Origin: Streptomyces typhae
Lineage (GTDB): Bacteria; Actinomycetota; Actinomycetes; Streptomycetales; Streptomycetaceae
DNA length: 64,000 bases
Assembly: GCF_009755605.1 (NCBI RefSeq)
Contig: NZ_WPNZ01000007.1
Coordinates: 352,223-416,222 of the forward strand
Reading direction: 5' to 3'
Shown here piece by piece: positions 7,489-15,062 of this stretch. Both the position numbers and the translations under genes were made by a program. Within the stretch, counting starts at the first letter, position 1, and each line of letters starts with the position of its first letter. The notes under the pieces were generated by a model that worked only from the letters and a program-made list of their open reading frames with translations, did no database searches and was not told the origin of the DNA.

Positions 7489-9407
7489 AGTTCTTCCTCC
7501 TGTACGTCTTCCTCGACCCCGGTGAGCTGTACGTCTTCCTGGACCACGGCGAGCAGCGCGCCCACCTCGACCTGCCTGCCGGGCACCGCGTGCAGCGCGG
7601 TGAGCCGCCCGGCCGCCGGGGCCACCACGCGGTGCTCCATCTTCATGGCCTCCAGCCACACGACCGGCTGGCCCGCGGTGACGTGGGCGCCCTCCACCAG
7701 GCCTTCGGCGACCCGCAGCACCGTTCCCGGCATCGGCGCGAGCAGCGAGCCAGGCTCCTGGCGCACGGTCGGCTCGGGCAGCAGCGGCAGCGCGGTGAGC
7801 GGTACGTTCCCGACGTACACGCGGTCGTCCCCGTACCGGGCCACGGGGAACTCCCTGCGCACGCCGTCCACTTCGAGCACGACGAGGCCGGGGGCGGCGG
7901 CGAGGACGCGTACGCCCTCCGCGACCGGACCTCCACGGGTGTGCGTGTAGCGGACCTCGTGCTCGACGCCGTCCGCCTCGGTCCGGTACCGCTTGGTCTG
8001 CGGCTGCGAGCGCAGGTTGCGCCAGCCGCCGAAGCGGGAGCGCCCGCAGGCGTCGGCGAGGGCGGCGGCCAGCGGCGCGTACCGGACGTCCGGGCCCGCG
8101 TCGGTGCCGGTGCCGGTCAGCCCGGCCAGGTGCCGGTCGTAGAAGGACGTGGTCATGCGCCCGGCGGTGAACTCGGGGTGGCGCAGCGAGCGGACCAGGA
8201 GTTCCCGGTTGGTGACCGGTCCGTGGACGGTGGTCCGCTCCAGGGCGCCCGCCAGTTTGCGCAGGGCCTCCGCGCGGGTCGGCGCGTGGGCGACGACCTT
8301 GGCCAGCATCGCGTCGTAGTGCACGCCGACCGCGTCGCCGTCGACGTACCCCGTGTCGAGGCGCACGCCCTCCGGTACGGAGAGCCGGTGCAGCGTCCCG
8401 GTCTGCGGGGCCCATCCGGCCGCCGGGTCCTCCGCGTACAGACGGGCCTCGATCGCGTGGCCGCGGGCGGGCGGCGGTTCGGTGCCGGGCAGCGGCTCAC
8501 CCTCCGCGATCCGGATCTGGAGGGCGACCAGGTCGAGCCCGGACACGGCCTCCGTCACGGGGTGCTCGACCTGGAGGCGGGTGTTCATCTCCAGGAAGTG
8601 CGCGGTGCCGTCGGCGGCGAGGAGGAACTCGACGGTGCCCGCGCCTCGGTAGCCGGTGGCGCGGGCCGCCCGGACCGCCAGGTCGTGCAGCTCCCGCACC
8701 TGGTCCCCGGTGAGCCCTGGCGCCGGGGCCTCCTCGACGACCTTCTGGTGGCGGCGCTGGAGCGTGCAGTCGCGCGTCCCGAGCGCCCACACCGCCCCGT
8801 GCCCGTCGGCCATGACCTGCACCTCGACGTGGCGCCCGCCCTCGACGTACGGCTCGACGAACACCTCGCCGTCCCCGAAGGCGCTCGTGGCCTCGGCACG
8901 GGCCGCCGCCAGCTCGCCCCGCAACGCGTCCAGTTCGCGTACGACGCGCATGCCGCGCCCGCCGCCACCGGCCGCCGCCTTCACCAGGACGGGCAGGTCG
9001 GCCTCCGTGACCGTGTCCGCGTCCAGGGGCGCGAGCCCCATCAGCTCCTTCGCGCGCGTCTTGGACGCCATCGCCTCGATGGCCTCGGGCGGCGGCCCGA
9101 TCCATACGAGGCCCGCGTCGACGACGGCCCGCGCGAACTCGGCGTTCTCCGAAAGGAATCCGTACCCGGGGTGGATCGCGTCCGCGCCGGCTGTCTGCGC
9201 GGCCTTCACGATCAGGTCGCCGCGCAGGTACGTGTCCGACGGCGCGGCTCCCGGCAGCCGTACCGCCTCGTCGGCCTCGCGTACGTGCAGGGCGTCCGCG
9301 TCGGGGTCGGAGTGCACGGCGACGGTGGCGATGCCGAGGTCACGGCAGGTGCGGAAGACGCGGCAGGCGATCTCGCCCCGGTTGGCGACGAGGAGTTTGG
9401 AAAGCAT
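7485..9407 (-). CDS. acyl-CoA carboxylase alpha subunit: biotin carboxylase plus biotin carrier
   Basis: 640 aa. Biotin carboxylase at 1-450 (KLLVANRGEIACRVFR at 4-19, HPGYGFLSENAEFA, ATP loop AAAGGGGRGMR, EVQVMADGHG, EMNTRLQVEHPVTE), a middle BT domain, and a C-terminal biotinyl domain with EAMKMEH, biotin-accepting Lys589. Together with the beta subunit upstream it carboxylates an enoyl-CoA using ATP and bicarbonate; the 640-aa two-domain architecture is that of methylcrotonyl- and geranyl-CoA carboxylases. The last residues EDVQLTG/EEDVQEEE are a short duplication visible in the DNA at 7500-7545. The start at 9407 is 9 bp after the beta-subunit stop. Confidence 0.93.
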   Translation of the reverse strand: MLSKLLVANRGEIACRVFRTCRDLGIATVAVHSDPDADALHVREADEAVRLPGAAPSDTYLRGDLIVKAAQTAGADAIHPGYGFLSENAEFARAVVDAGLVWIGPPPEAIEAMASKTRAKELMGLAPLDADTVTEADLPVLVKAAAGGGGRGMRVVRELDALRGELAAARAEATSAFGDGEVFVEPYVEGGRHVEVQVMADGHGAVWALGTRDCTLQRRHQKVVEEAPAPGLTGDQVRELHDLAVRAARATGYRGAGTVEFLLAADGTAHFLEMNTRLQVEHPVTEAVSGLDLVALQIRIAEGEPLPGTEPPPARGHAIEARLYAEDPAAGWAPQTGTLHRLSVPEGVRLDTGYVDGDAVGVHYDAMLAKVVAHAPTRAEALRKLAGALERTTVHGPVTNRELLVRSLRHPEFTAGRMTTSFYDRHLAGLTGTGTDAGPDVRYAPLAAALADACGRSRFGGWRNLRSQPQTKRYRTEADGVEHEVRYTHTRGGPVAEGVRVLAAAPGLVVLEVDGVRREFPVARYGDDRVYVGNVPLTALPLLPEPTVRQEPGSLLAPMPGTVLRVAEGLVEGAHVTAGQPVVWLEAMKMEHRVVAPAAGRLTALHAVPGRQVEVGALLAVVQEDVQLTGVEEDVQEEEL

Positions 9408-9416
9408 CAGCGTGTC

Positions 9417-11015
9417 TCACATCCTGAAGACGCCGAAGCCGCCGCGGGCGCCTTCGACGGGGGCCGTGTGCAGCGCGGACAGGCAGATGCCGAGGATCGT
9501 GCGGGTGTCGCGCGGGTCGATGACGCCGTCGTCGTACAGCCGCCCGGACAGGAACATCGGCAGCGACTCGGACTCGATCTGCTGCTCCACCATGGCGCGC
9601 AGCGCCGCGTCGGCCTCGTCGTCGTAGGGCCGGCCCTTCGCGGCGGCCGACTGCCGGGCGACGATCGACAGGACGCCCGCGAGCTGCTGCGGGCCCATGA
9701 CGGCGGACTTGGCGCTCGGCCAGGCGAACAGGAAGCGGGGGTCGTAGGCGCGTCCGCACATGCCGTAGTGCCCGGCGCCGTAGGAGGCGCCCACGAGGAC
9801 GGACAGGTGCGGGACCTTCGAGTTCGAGACCGCGTTGATCATCATGGCGCCGTGTTTGATGATGCCGCCCTGCTCGTACTCCTTGCCGACCATGTAGCCG
9901 GTGGTGTTGTGCAGGAAGAGCAGCGGGATGTCGCGCTGGTTGGCGAGCTGGATGAACTGGGCGGCCTTCTGCGACTCGGCGGAGAAGAGCACGCCCTGGG
10001 CGTTGGCGAGGATGCCGACGGGATAGCCGTGCAGCGCCGCCCAGCCGGTGACCAGGCTCGTCCCGTACAGGGGCTTGAACTCGTCGAAGTCGGAGGCGTC
10101 GACGACGCGGGCGATGACCTCGCGCGGGTCGAAGGGGGTGCGCAGATCGCCGGGGACGACGCCGAGGAGTTCGTCCGGGTCGTACTTCGGCGGTTCGGCG
10201 GGGGCCGGATCGGGGTGCGCCTTGCGCCAGTTGAGGCGGGAGACGACGCGGCGGGTCCGGCGCAGGGCGTCCCGCTCGTCCTCGGCGAGATGGTCGGCGA
10301 GGCCGGAGGTGCGGGCGTGCATCTCGGCGCCGCCGAGGGACTCGTCGTCGCTCTCCTCGCCGGTGGCCATCCGCACCAGCGGCGGTCCGCCGAGGAACAC
10401 CTTCGCGCGCTCCTTGACCATGATCACGTGGTCGCACAGGCCGGGCACGTAGGCGCCGCCCGCCGTGGAGTTGCCGAACACGACGGCGATGGTGGGTATC
10501 CCGGCGGCGGAGGACTGGGTGAGGTGCTTGAACAGCGCACCGCCGGGGATGAAGATCTCCTTCTGGGAGGGCAGGTCGGCGCCGCCGGACTCCACGAGGT
10601 GGATCGACGGCAGCCGGTTGGCGTACCCGATCTCGTGTGCGCGGAAGGCCTTCTTCAGCGTCCAGGGGTTGCTGGCGCCGCCGCGTACCGTCGGATCGTT
10701 GGCCGTGATCAGGCACTCGACGCCCGCGACGACGCCGATGCCGGTGACCATGGACGCCCCGACCGGGTACTCGCTGCCCCAGGCGGCGAGCGGCGACAGC
10801 TCCAGGAACGGGGTGTCGGGGTCGAGCAGCAGCTCGATGCGCTCCCGGACGAGCAGCTTGCCGCGGTCGCGGTGGCGCGCGACGTATTTCTCACCGCCGC
10901 CTTCGAGGGCCTTGGCCTGTTCGGTGTCGAGCTCCGCCAGCTTGGCGAGCATGGCTTCGCGGTGGGCGGCGTACTCGGTGCTCGCGGGGTCGAGCGCCGA
11001 GGCGAGGACGGTCAC
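9417..11015 (-). CDS. acyl-CoA carboxylase beta subunit (carboxyltransferase, MCC/GCC type)
   Basis: 532 aa from a GTG with GGAGG 7 nt upstream. The two crotonase-like carboxyltransferase halves are complete: N-half with VRGGASNPWTLKKAFRAHEIG and GNSTAGGAYVPGLCDHVI; C-half with GVLFSAESQKAAQFIQLANQ, FLHNTTGYMVGKEYEQGGI and ASYGAGHYGMCGRAYDPRF. The motif KVFLGGPPLVRMATGEE..LGGAEMH is characteristic of methylcrotonyl-CoA and geranyl-CoA carboxylases rather than propionyl-CoA carboxylases. It transfers carboxyl from biotin to the gamma carbon of the enoyl-CoA. Placed between the AtuA-like gene and the alpha subunit, in the same operon. Confidence 0.92.
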   Translation of the reverse strand: MTVLASALDPASTEYAAHREAMLAKLAELDTEQAKALEGGGEKYVARHRDRGKLLVRERIELLLDPDTPFLELSPLAAWGSEYPVGASMVTGIGVVAGVECLITANDPTVRGGASNPWTLKKAFRAHEIGYANRLPSIHLVESGGADLPSQKEIFIPGGALFKHLTQSSAAGIPTIAVVFGNSTAGGAYVPGLCDHVIMVKERAKVFLGGPPLVRMATGEESDDESLGGAEMHARTSGLADHLAEDERDALRRTRRVVSRLNWRKAHPDPAPAEPPKYDPDELLGVVPGDLRTPFDPREVIARVVDASDFDEFKPLYGTSLVTGWAALHGYPVGILANAQGVLFSAESQKAAQFIQLANQRDIPLLFLHNTTGYMVGKEYEQGGIIKHGAMMINAVSNSKVPHLSVLVGASYGAGHYGMCGRAYDPRFLFAWPSAKSAVMGPQQLAGVLSIVARQSAAAKGRPYDDEADAALRAMVEQQIESESLPMFLSGRLYDDGVIDPRDTRTILGICLSALHTAPVEGARGGFGVFRM

Positions 11016-11052
11016 AGGAGTACCTCCGGTGGGGCAGGCGGGGCGGGGGCGG

Positions 11053-12834
11053 TCACAGGAGTTCCTCCGGCAGGTCGACGTGGCGGGAGCGCAGCCACTC
11101 GCCGAGTGCCTTGGCCTGCGGGTCGAAGCGGGCCTGCGAGGCGACACCGGCGCCGAGGACGCCCTCGACGACGAAGTTCAGGGCGCGCAGGCCGGGAAGG
11201 AGGTGCCGGGTGACGTCGAGGCCCCGGCTCTCCGGGATCAGCTCCCGGAACCGCTCCACCGTCAGCTCGTGCGCGAGCCACCGCCAGGCGTCGTCCGTGC
11301 GGACCCACACCCCGACGTTGGCGTCGCCGCCCTTGTCGCCGCTGCGGGCACCGGCGATCAGGCCGAGGGGGGCGCGGCGGACGCGGTCGCGGTCGTACGG
11401 CAGGGGCTCGGGGAGGGGCGGCGGGGGGACGTCGGTGAGGTCCAGGGTGGTGCCCGGCGCGGGGATGTCCAGGCGCCGCCCGTCGTGCAGGACGACGACG
11501 TGCGGGACGTCGGCGGCGGGCACGTACACCGCCTCGAAGACTCCGTACGGTGTGCCCTTGCCGGGGGGAGCGGTGACGTGGAAGCCGGGGTAGCTGCCGA
11601 GGGCGAGTTCGACGGCGGCACCGGTCAGCGGCCGCCCCACCGCCTCCGGGTCCGGGTCGCGCACGACGAGCCGCAGCAGGGCGCTCGCGGTCTCCTCGGT
11701 GTCCGCGTCGTCGCGATCGGTGCGGGCGAGCTCCCAGCACACCTCGCCGGGGCGGGAGTCGGCGCGGTCCAGGGCGTCCTCGATCTGGGCGCGCGCGAGG
11801 GCGGCCTTCGCCTCGATGTCGAGGCCGGTGAGGACGAACACGACCTCGTTGCGGTGGCCGCCGACGCGGGTGAGTCCGGCCTTGAGGGTGGGGGGCGGCG
11901 GCTCGCCCCGTACGCCGTGGACGCGGACGCGGTCGGGGCTCTCCTGGGTGAGGCGGACGGTGTCGAGGCGGGTGGTGACGTCGGGTCCCGGGTAGCGGGC
12001 GCCGGACGTCTCGTACAGCAGTTGCGCGGTGAGGGTGCCGACGTCGACGACGCCGCCGGTCCCGTCGTGCTTGGTGATGACGCAGGACCCGTCGTCGTGG
12101 ATCTCGGCGAGCGGGAAACCGGGCCGGAGCAGGGCGGCGGGCTCGTGCTCGGTGAAGAAGGCGTAGTTGCCGCCGGTGGCCTGGGTGCCGCACTCCAGGA
12201 GGTGACCGGCGACGACGGCGCCCGCGATCCGGTCGTGGTCGTGCGGGCCCCAGCCGAAGTGGGCGGCGGCGGGACCGGTGACGAGGGCGGCGTCGGTGAC
12301 GCGTCCGGTGACGACGACGTCGGCGCCGGCGCGCAGGGCCTCGGCGATGCCGGTGCCGCCGAGGTAGGCGTGGGCGGTGAGGGCGTCGGGGTGGCGGGGG
12401 CCGAGGTCGTCGCCCTCGACGTGGGCGACGCGCACGCCGTCGAGCCCGAGCTTGCCCGCCAGTTCCCGGACGGCGGTGGCGAGTCCGGCGGGGTGGAGTC
12501 CCCCCGCGTTGGTGACGATGCGCACGCCCCGGTCGACGGCCTCCCCGAGGCACTCCTCCAGCTGCCGCAGAAAGGTCTTCGCGTACCCGCGGGCGGGGTC
12601 CTTCAGGCGGTCCCGGCCGAGGATGAGCATGGTCAGCTCGGCGAGGTAGTCGCCGGTGAGGACGTCCAGGGGGCCGCCGGTGAGCATCTCCCGCACGGCG
12701 GAGTGGCGGTCGCCGTAGAACCCGGAGGCGTTGCCGACGCGCAGGGGCCGCGGGGCGTCACCCGCACGCCCCCGCTCCGGGGCGGGGCGGGGACGGGGCC
12801 GCCGGACGCCCGCGCCGCCCCGCGCTCCGCTCAC
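11053..12834 (-). CDS. AtuA-like acyclic terpene utilisation protein (DUF1446)
   Basis: 593 aa from the GTG at 12834, which overlaps the upstream stop (GTGA). The core begins with PLRVGNASGFYGDRHSA; the DUF1446 domain (~35-450) contains GDYLAELTML, NAGGLHPAGLA, VAHVEGDDLG and RVTDAALVTGPAAAHFGW. The C-terminal ~110 residues carry AGARSGDKGGDANVGVWVR...WLAHELTVERF, the AtuA-associated ferredoxin-like domain. AtuA is required for citronellol/geranyl degradation in Pseudomonas but its chemistry is unclear. Its linkage here to carboxylase, dehydrogenase and crotonase genes reproduces the Atu gene set. The first ~30 residues are Arg/Pro-rich, so the true start could lie nearer PLRVGN. Confidence 0.9.
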   Translation of the reverse strand: MSGARGGAGVRRPRPRPAPERGRAGDAPRPLRVGNASGFYGDRHSAVREMLTGGPLDVLTGDYLAELTMLILGRDRLKDPARGYAKTFLRQLEECLGEAVDRGVRIVTNAGGLHPAGLATAVRELAGKLGLDGVRVAHVEGDDLGPRHPDALTAHAYLGGTGIAEALRAGADVVVTGRVTDAALVTGPAAAHFGWGPHDHDRIAGAVVAGHLLECGTQATGGNYAFFTEHEPAALLRPGFPLAEIHDDGSCVITKHDGTGGVVDVGTLTAQLLYETSGARYPGPDVTTRLDTVRLTQESPDRVRVHGVRGEPPPPTLKAGLTRVGGHRNEVVFVLTGLDIEAKAALARAQIEDALDRADSRPGEVCWELARTDRDDADTEETASALLRLVVRDPDPEAVGRPLTGAAVELALGSYPGFHVTAPPGKGTPYGVFEAVYVPAADVPHVVVLHDGRRLDIPAPGTTLDLTDVPPPPLPEPLPYDRDRVRRAPLGLIAGARSGDKGGDANVGVWVRTDDAWRWLAHELTVERFRELIPESRGLDVTRHLLPGLRALNFVVEGVLGAGVASQARFDPQAKALGEWLRSRHVDLPEELL

Positions 12835-13745
12835 GCCTCTCCCGCCTTCGGCTGCCGCGCGCCCGCCTCGCGTCCCCGCCCCGGCGGTCCGGCGAACGCC
12901 TGGGCGATGTCGAGCCACCGGTCGGCGTCGGGGCCGTCGGCGCGCAGGGCGAGGTCGGCGCGGTGGGCCCGCTGGGTGGCGAGGAGACAGAAGTCGAGGG
13001 CGGGGCCGGTCACGCGCTGGGCGGCGTCCGCGGGCCCGTACGTCCACACCGCGCCGGAGGGCGCGGTCAGCTCCACCCGGAACTCCTCCTCCGGCGCGCT
13101 CAGCCCCCGCACGAAGTAGGCGTAGTCGCGGGCCCGTACGCCGATGCGGGCCACGTGCCGCAGCCGGTCCGTGGGGACGCGCCGCACCCCGAGGGCGTCC
13201 GCGACGTCCTGGGCGTGGGCCCAGGTCTCCATCAGGCGCGCGGTGGCGACGGACGCGGCGGACATGGGCGGCCCGTACCAGGGGAAGCGGGCCCCGGCGG
13301 GAGCCGCGCGCAGCACCCGCTGCAACTCCTCACGCCCGGCGCGCCACTGGGCGAGGAGTGCGGCGGGCGGCAGCGCGGCCCCTTCGCGGGCACCGTCGTC
13401 GACGAAGGTGCCGGCCGCCTTCAGGGCGTCGGCGGCGTGCGCGGCGAAGGCGTCGGGGTCGGTCGCCGCGAGCAGCGCCGCCCGGTCGGTCCAGGCGAGG
13501 TGGGCGATCTGGTGGGCGACGGTCCAGCCGGGCGCGGGGGTGTCGAGCGCCCAGCTCCCCTCCCCCGTATCTCCGACGAGCCGGTCGAGTTCACCGCTCT
13601 CGGCACGCAGGTCGTCGAGCACGGCGACGACGGTGGCGGCGGGCGCGGCGGGGGTGGCGGCGGGCGCAGCGACGGTGGCGGCTGGCGCAGCGGCGGCGGC
13701 GTTGGCGGCGGCGGCGTTGGCGGCGGATGTGGGTACGTCGGACAC
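12831..13745 (-). CDS. TIGR03084 family protein (mycothiol-dependent isomerase/DinB-like fold)
   Basis: 304 aa from the GTG at 13745, preceded by AGGGGAG. Residues 1-40 are an Ala/Thr-rich simple sequence (AANAAAANAAAAAP) from a repetitive GCGG stretch. The body has the DinB-like helical fold: VVAVLDDLRAESGELDRLV, then WTVAHQIAHLAWTDRAALLA with a conserved metal-type His, and MSAASVATARLMETWAHAQDVADALG with a second His. The family is usually described as putative metal-binding actinobacterial proteins of unknown reaction. First gene of the catabolic operon; it follows a promoter at 13782-13810 overlapped by a palindrome. It ends in a GTGA overlap with the AtuA-like gene. Confidence 0.85.
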   Translation of the reverse strand: MSDVPTSAANAAAANAAAAAPAATVAAPAATPAAPAATVVAVLDDLRAESGELDRLVGDTGEGSWALDTPAPGWTVAHQIAHLAWTDRAALLAATDPDAFAAHAADALKAAGTFVDDGAREGAALPPAALLAQWRAGREELQRVLRAAPAGARFPWYGPPMSAASVATARLMETWAHAQDVADALGVRRVPTDRLRHVARIGVRARDYAYFVRGLSAPEEEFRVELTAPSGAVWTYGPADAAQRVTGPALDFCLLATQRAHRADLALRADGPDADRWLDIAQAFAGPPGRGREAGARQPKAGEA

Positions 13746-13781
13746 GGGGCGCTCCCCTCGGGGCACGGCGGTGTGCCCTGG

Positions 13782-13810
13782 AGCATGGCAGCGCGACAGG
13801 AAACAATCAA
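13782..13810 (-). promoter_or_regulatory. Predicted promoter of the acyl-CoA catabolic operon
   Basis: On the minus strand, TTGATT (13810-13805) and CATGCT (13787-13782) are separated by exactly 17 bp, and the first operon start lies 37 bp past the -10. The -35 hexamer is one arm of the palindrome at 13805-13822, so a repressor bound there would block polymerase. Read by eye; transcription start unknown. Confidence 0.5.
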
Positions 13811-13822
13811 GCGCGCTTGGTT
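13805..13822. promoter_or_regulatory. 18-bp TetR-type operator palindrome
   Basis: AATCAAGCG-CGCTTGGTT: 9-bp arms with a single mismatch, and a perfect CAAGCGCGCTTG core. It overlaps the -35 of the predicted catabolic operon promoter and touches the stop codon of the upstream EamA gene. The layout and core resemble operators of TetR-family regulators of lipid and CoA metabolism. Confidence 0.6.
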
Positions 13823-14918
13823 ATTTTCGCCCTACCTGCGTCCGCACCGCCCCCATGCTCGCCGCGACGACCAGCGCGATCGCCAGGGACTCCAGGAGCG
13901 TCAGGGCCTGGTCGAGTACGAGGAGACCGGCGATGGCGGCGATGGCCGGTTCGAGGCTCATCATGACGGCGAAGGTCGACGCGGGCAGGCGGCGCAGGGC
14001 GAGGAGTTCGAGGGTGTAGGGCAGCACGGAGGACATGACGGCCACGGCCGCGGCGAGGCCGAGCGTGCTGGGGACCGTCAGCTTCGTACCGGACTCCACG
14101 ATGCCGAGGGGCAGCATCAGGACCGCCCCGAACGCCATGGCGAGGGCGAGCCCGTCGGCCTGCGGGAAGCGGCGGCCCGTGCGGGCGCTGAAGACGATGT
14201 ACAGCGCCCACATCGCCCCCGCGGCCAGCGCGAAGGCCACGCCGGCCTTGTCCAGCGCGCCGAAGCCCCCGGCCCCGCCGCCGCCGAGCAGGAAGACACC
14301 GCAGAGGGCGAGACCCGCCCAGACCACGTTCACCGCGCGGCGGGAGGCGATGACGGACAGGGCCAGCGGGCCGAGGACCTCCAGGGTGACGGCGGGGCCC
14401 AGCGGGATCCGGGCCACGGCCTGGTAGAAGAGGCCGTTCATCGCGGCCATCGTGGCGCCGAAGGCGAGGACCGTGCCCCAGTCCGCCCGCGAGTGCCCGC
14501 GCAGGCGGGGGCGGCAGACGACGAGCAGCACCAGGGCGGCGAACACCAGGCGCAGGGTGACGATGCCCAGCGCGCCGGCGCGCGGCATCAGGCTCACGGC
14601 GATGGCGCCGCCGAACTGCACGGAGACGCAGCCCGCGAGGACGAGGCCGACGGGCCCGAGGGCCGCCCGGCGGCGGCCGGCTCCGGGCCCGCCCGGCCCC
14701 ACACCGGACCCACCCGGCCCCACGCCGGACCGGACCGGCCCCACGCCGGACCGGCCCGGCCCCACGCCGGACCCACCCGCGGCCGCCGCGCCCGCCACCT
14801 CCGGCACCCCCACCGTGGCGGGCGCCTCCACCGCGGCGGGGACTCCCACGCCTCCCCCAGGACCGCCGGGGCCGCCCCGGCCCGCCGTCGCACCGTCCGC
14901 CGTACGCGAGCTGTTCAC
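13821..14918 (-). CDS. EamA/RhtA-like drug/metabolite exporter
   Basis: 365 aa from the GTG at 14918, preceded by GGGAAAGG. About 75 N-terminal residues are Gly/Val/Pro/Ala-rich, including four copies of a seven-residue GxSGVGP repeat (DNA repeat 14692-14775). Then come ten hydrophobic segments arranged as two EamA halves, e.g. VGLVLAGCVSVQFGGAIAV, GIVTLRLVFAALVLLVV, PAVTLEVLGPLALSVIA, and in the second half SSVLPYTLELLALRRLPAS with SLEPAIAAIAGLLVLDQ. Close to the RhtA threonine/homoserine exporter subgroup; substrate not predictable. Same strand as the catabolic operon, but 75 bp with a promoter and operator separate them. Confidence 0.88.
   Translation of the reverse strand: MNSSRTADGATAGRGGPGGPGGGVGVPAAVEAPATVGVPEVAGAAAAGGSGVGPGRSGVGPVRSGVGPGGSGVGPGGPGAGRRRAALGPVGLVLAGCVSVQFGGAIAVSLMPRAGALGIVTLRLVFAALVLLVVCRPRLRGHSRADWGTVLAFGATMAAMNGLFYQAVARIPLGPAVTLEVLGPLALSVIASRRAVNVVWAGLALCGVFLLGGGGAGGFGALDKAGVAFALAAGAMWALYIVFSARTGRRFPQADGLALAMAFGAVLMLPLGIVESGTKLTVPSTLGLAAAVAVMSSVLPYTLELLALRRLPASTFAVMMSLEPAIAAIAGLLVLDQALTLLESLAIALVVAASMGAVRTQVGRK
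14692..14775. repeat. 21-bp in-frame tandem repeat, 4 copies
   Basis: Four 21-bp units of the CCCGGCCCCACGCCGGACC type run head to tail at 14692, 14713, 14734 and 14755. Because 21 is a multiple of three, they add a seven-residue GxSGVGP repeat to the disordered N-terminus of the EamA exporter without breaking the frame. Confidence 0.85.
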
Positions 14919-15062
14919 GCCACGCCTTTCCCGTCGCCACCAGCACGGCGACCCTGCCCACAGTTCATCTTCATGCACTCTCAAGTCCAAGCTAATGGAC
15001 CATGTCAGGGTTGTGAAACCCTTTTGCCACTGTACGAGGGGTCCGAGGGGGGCCTGGCGGCG

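Noticed and set aside
7449..11213. 1254-codon open frame on the + strand
   Set aside because: It is the antisense image of the carboxylase genes; composition is Arg/Gly/Val-rich with no domain, while the minus strand has clear family motifs.
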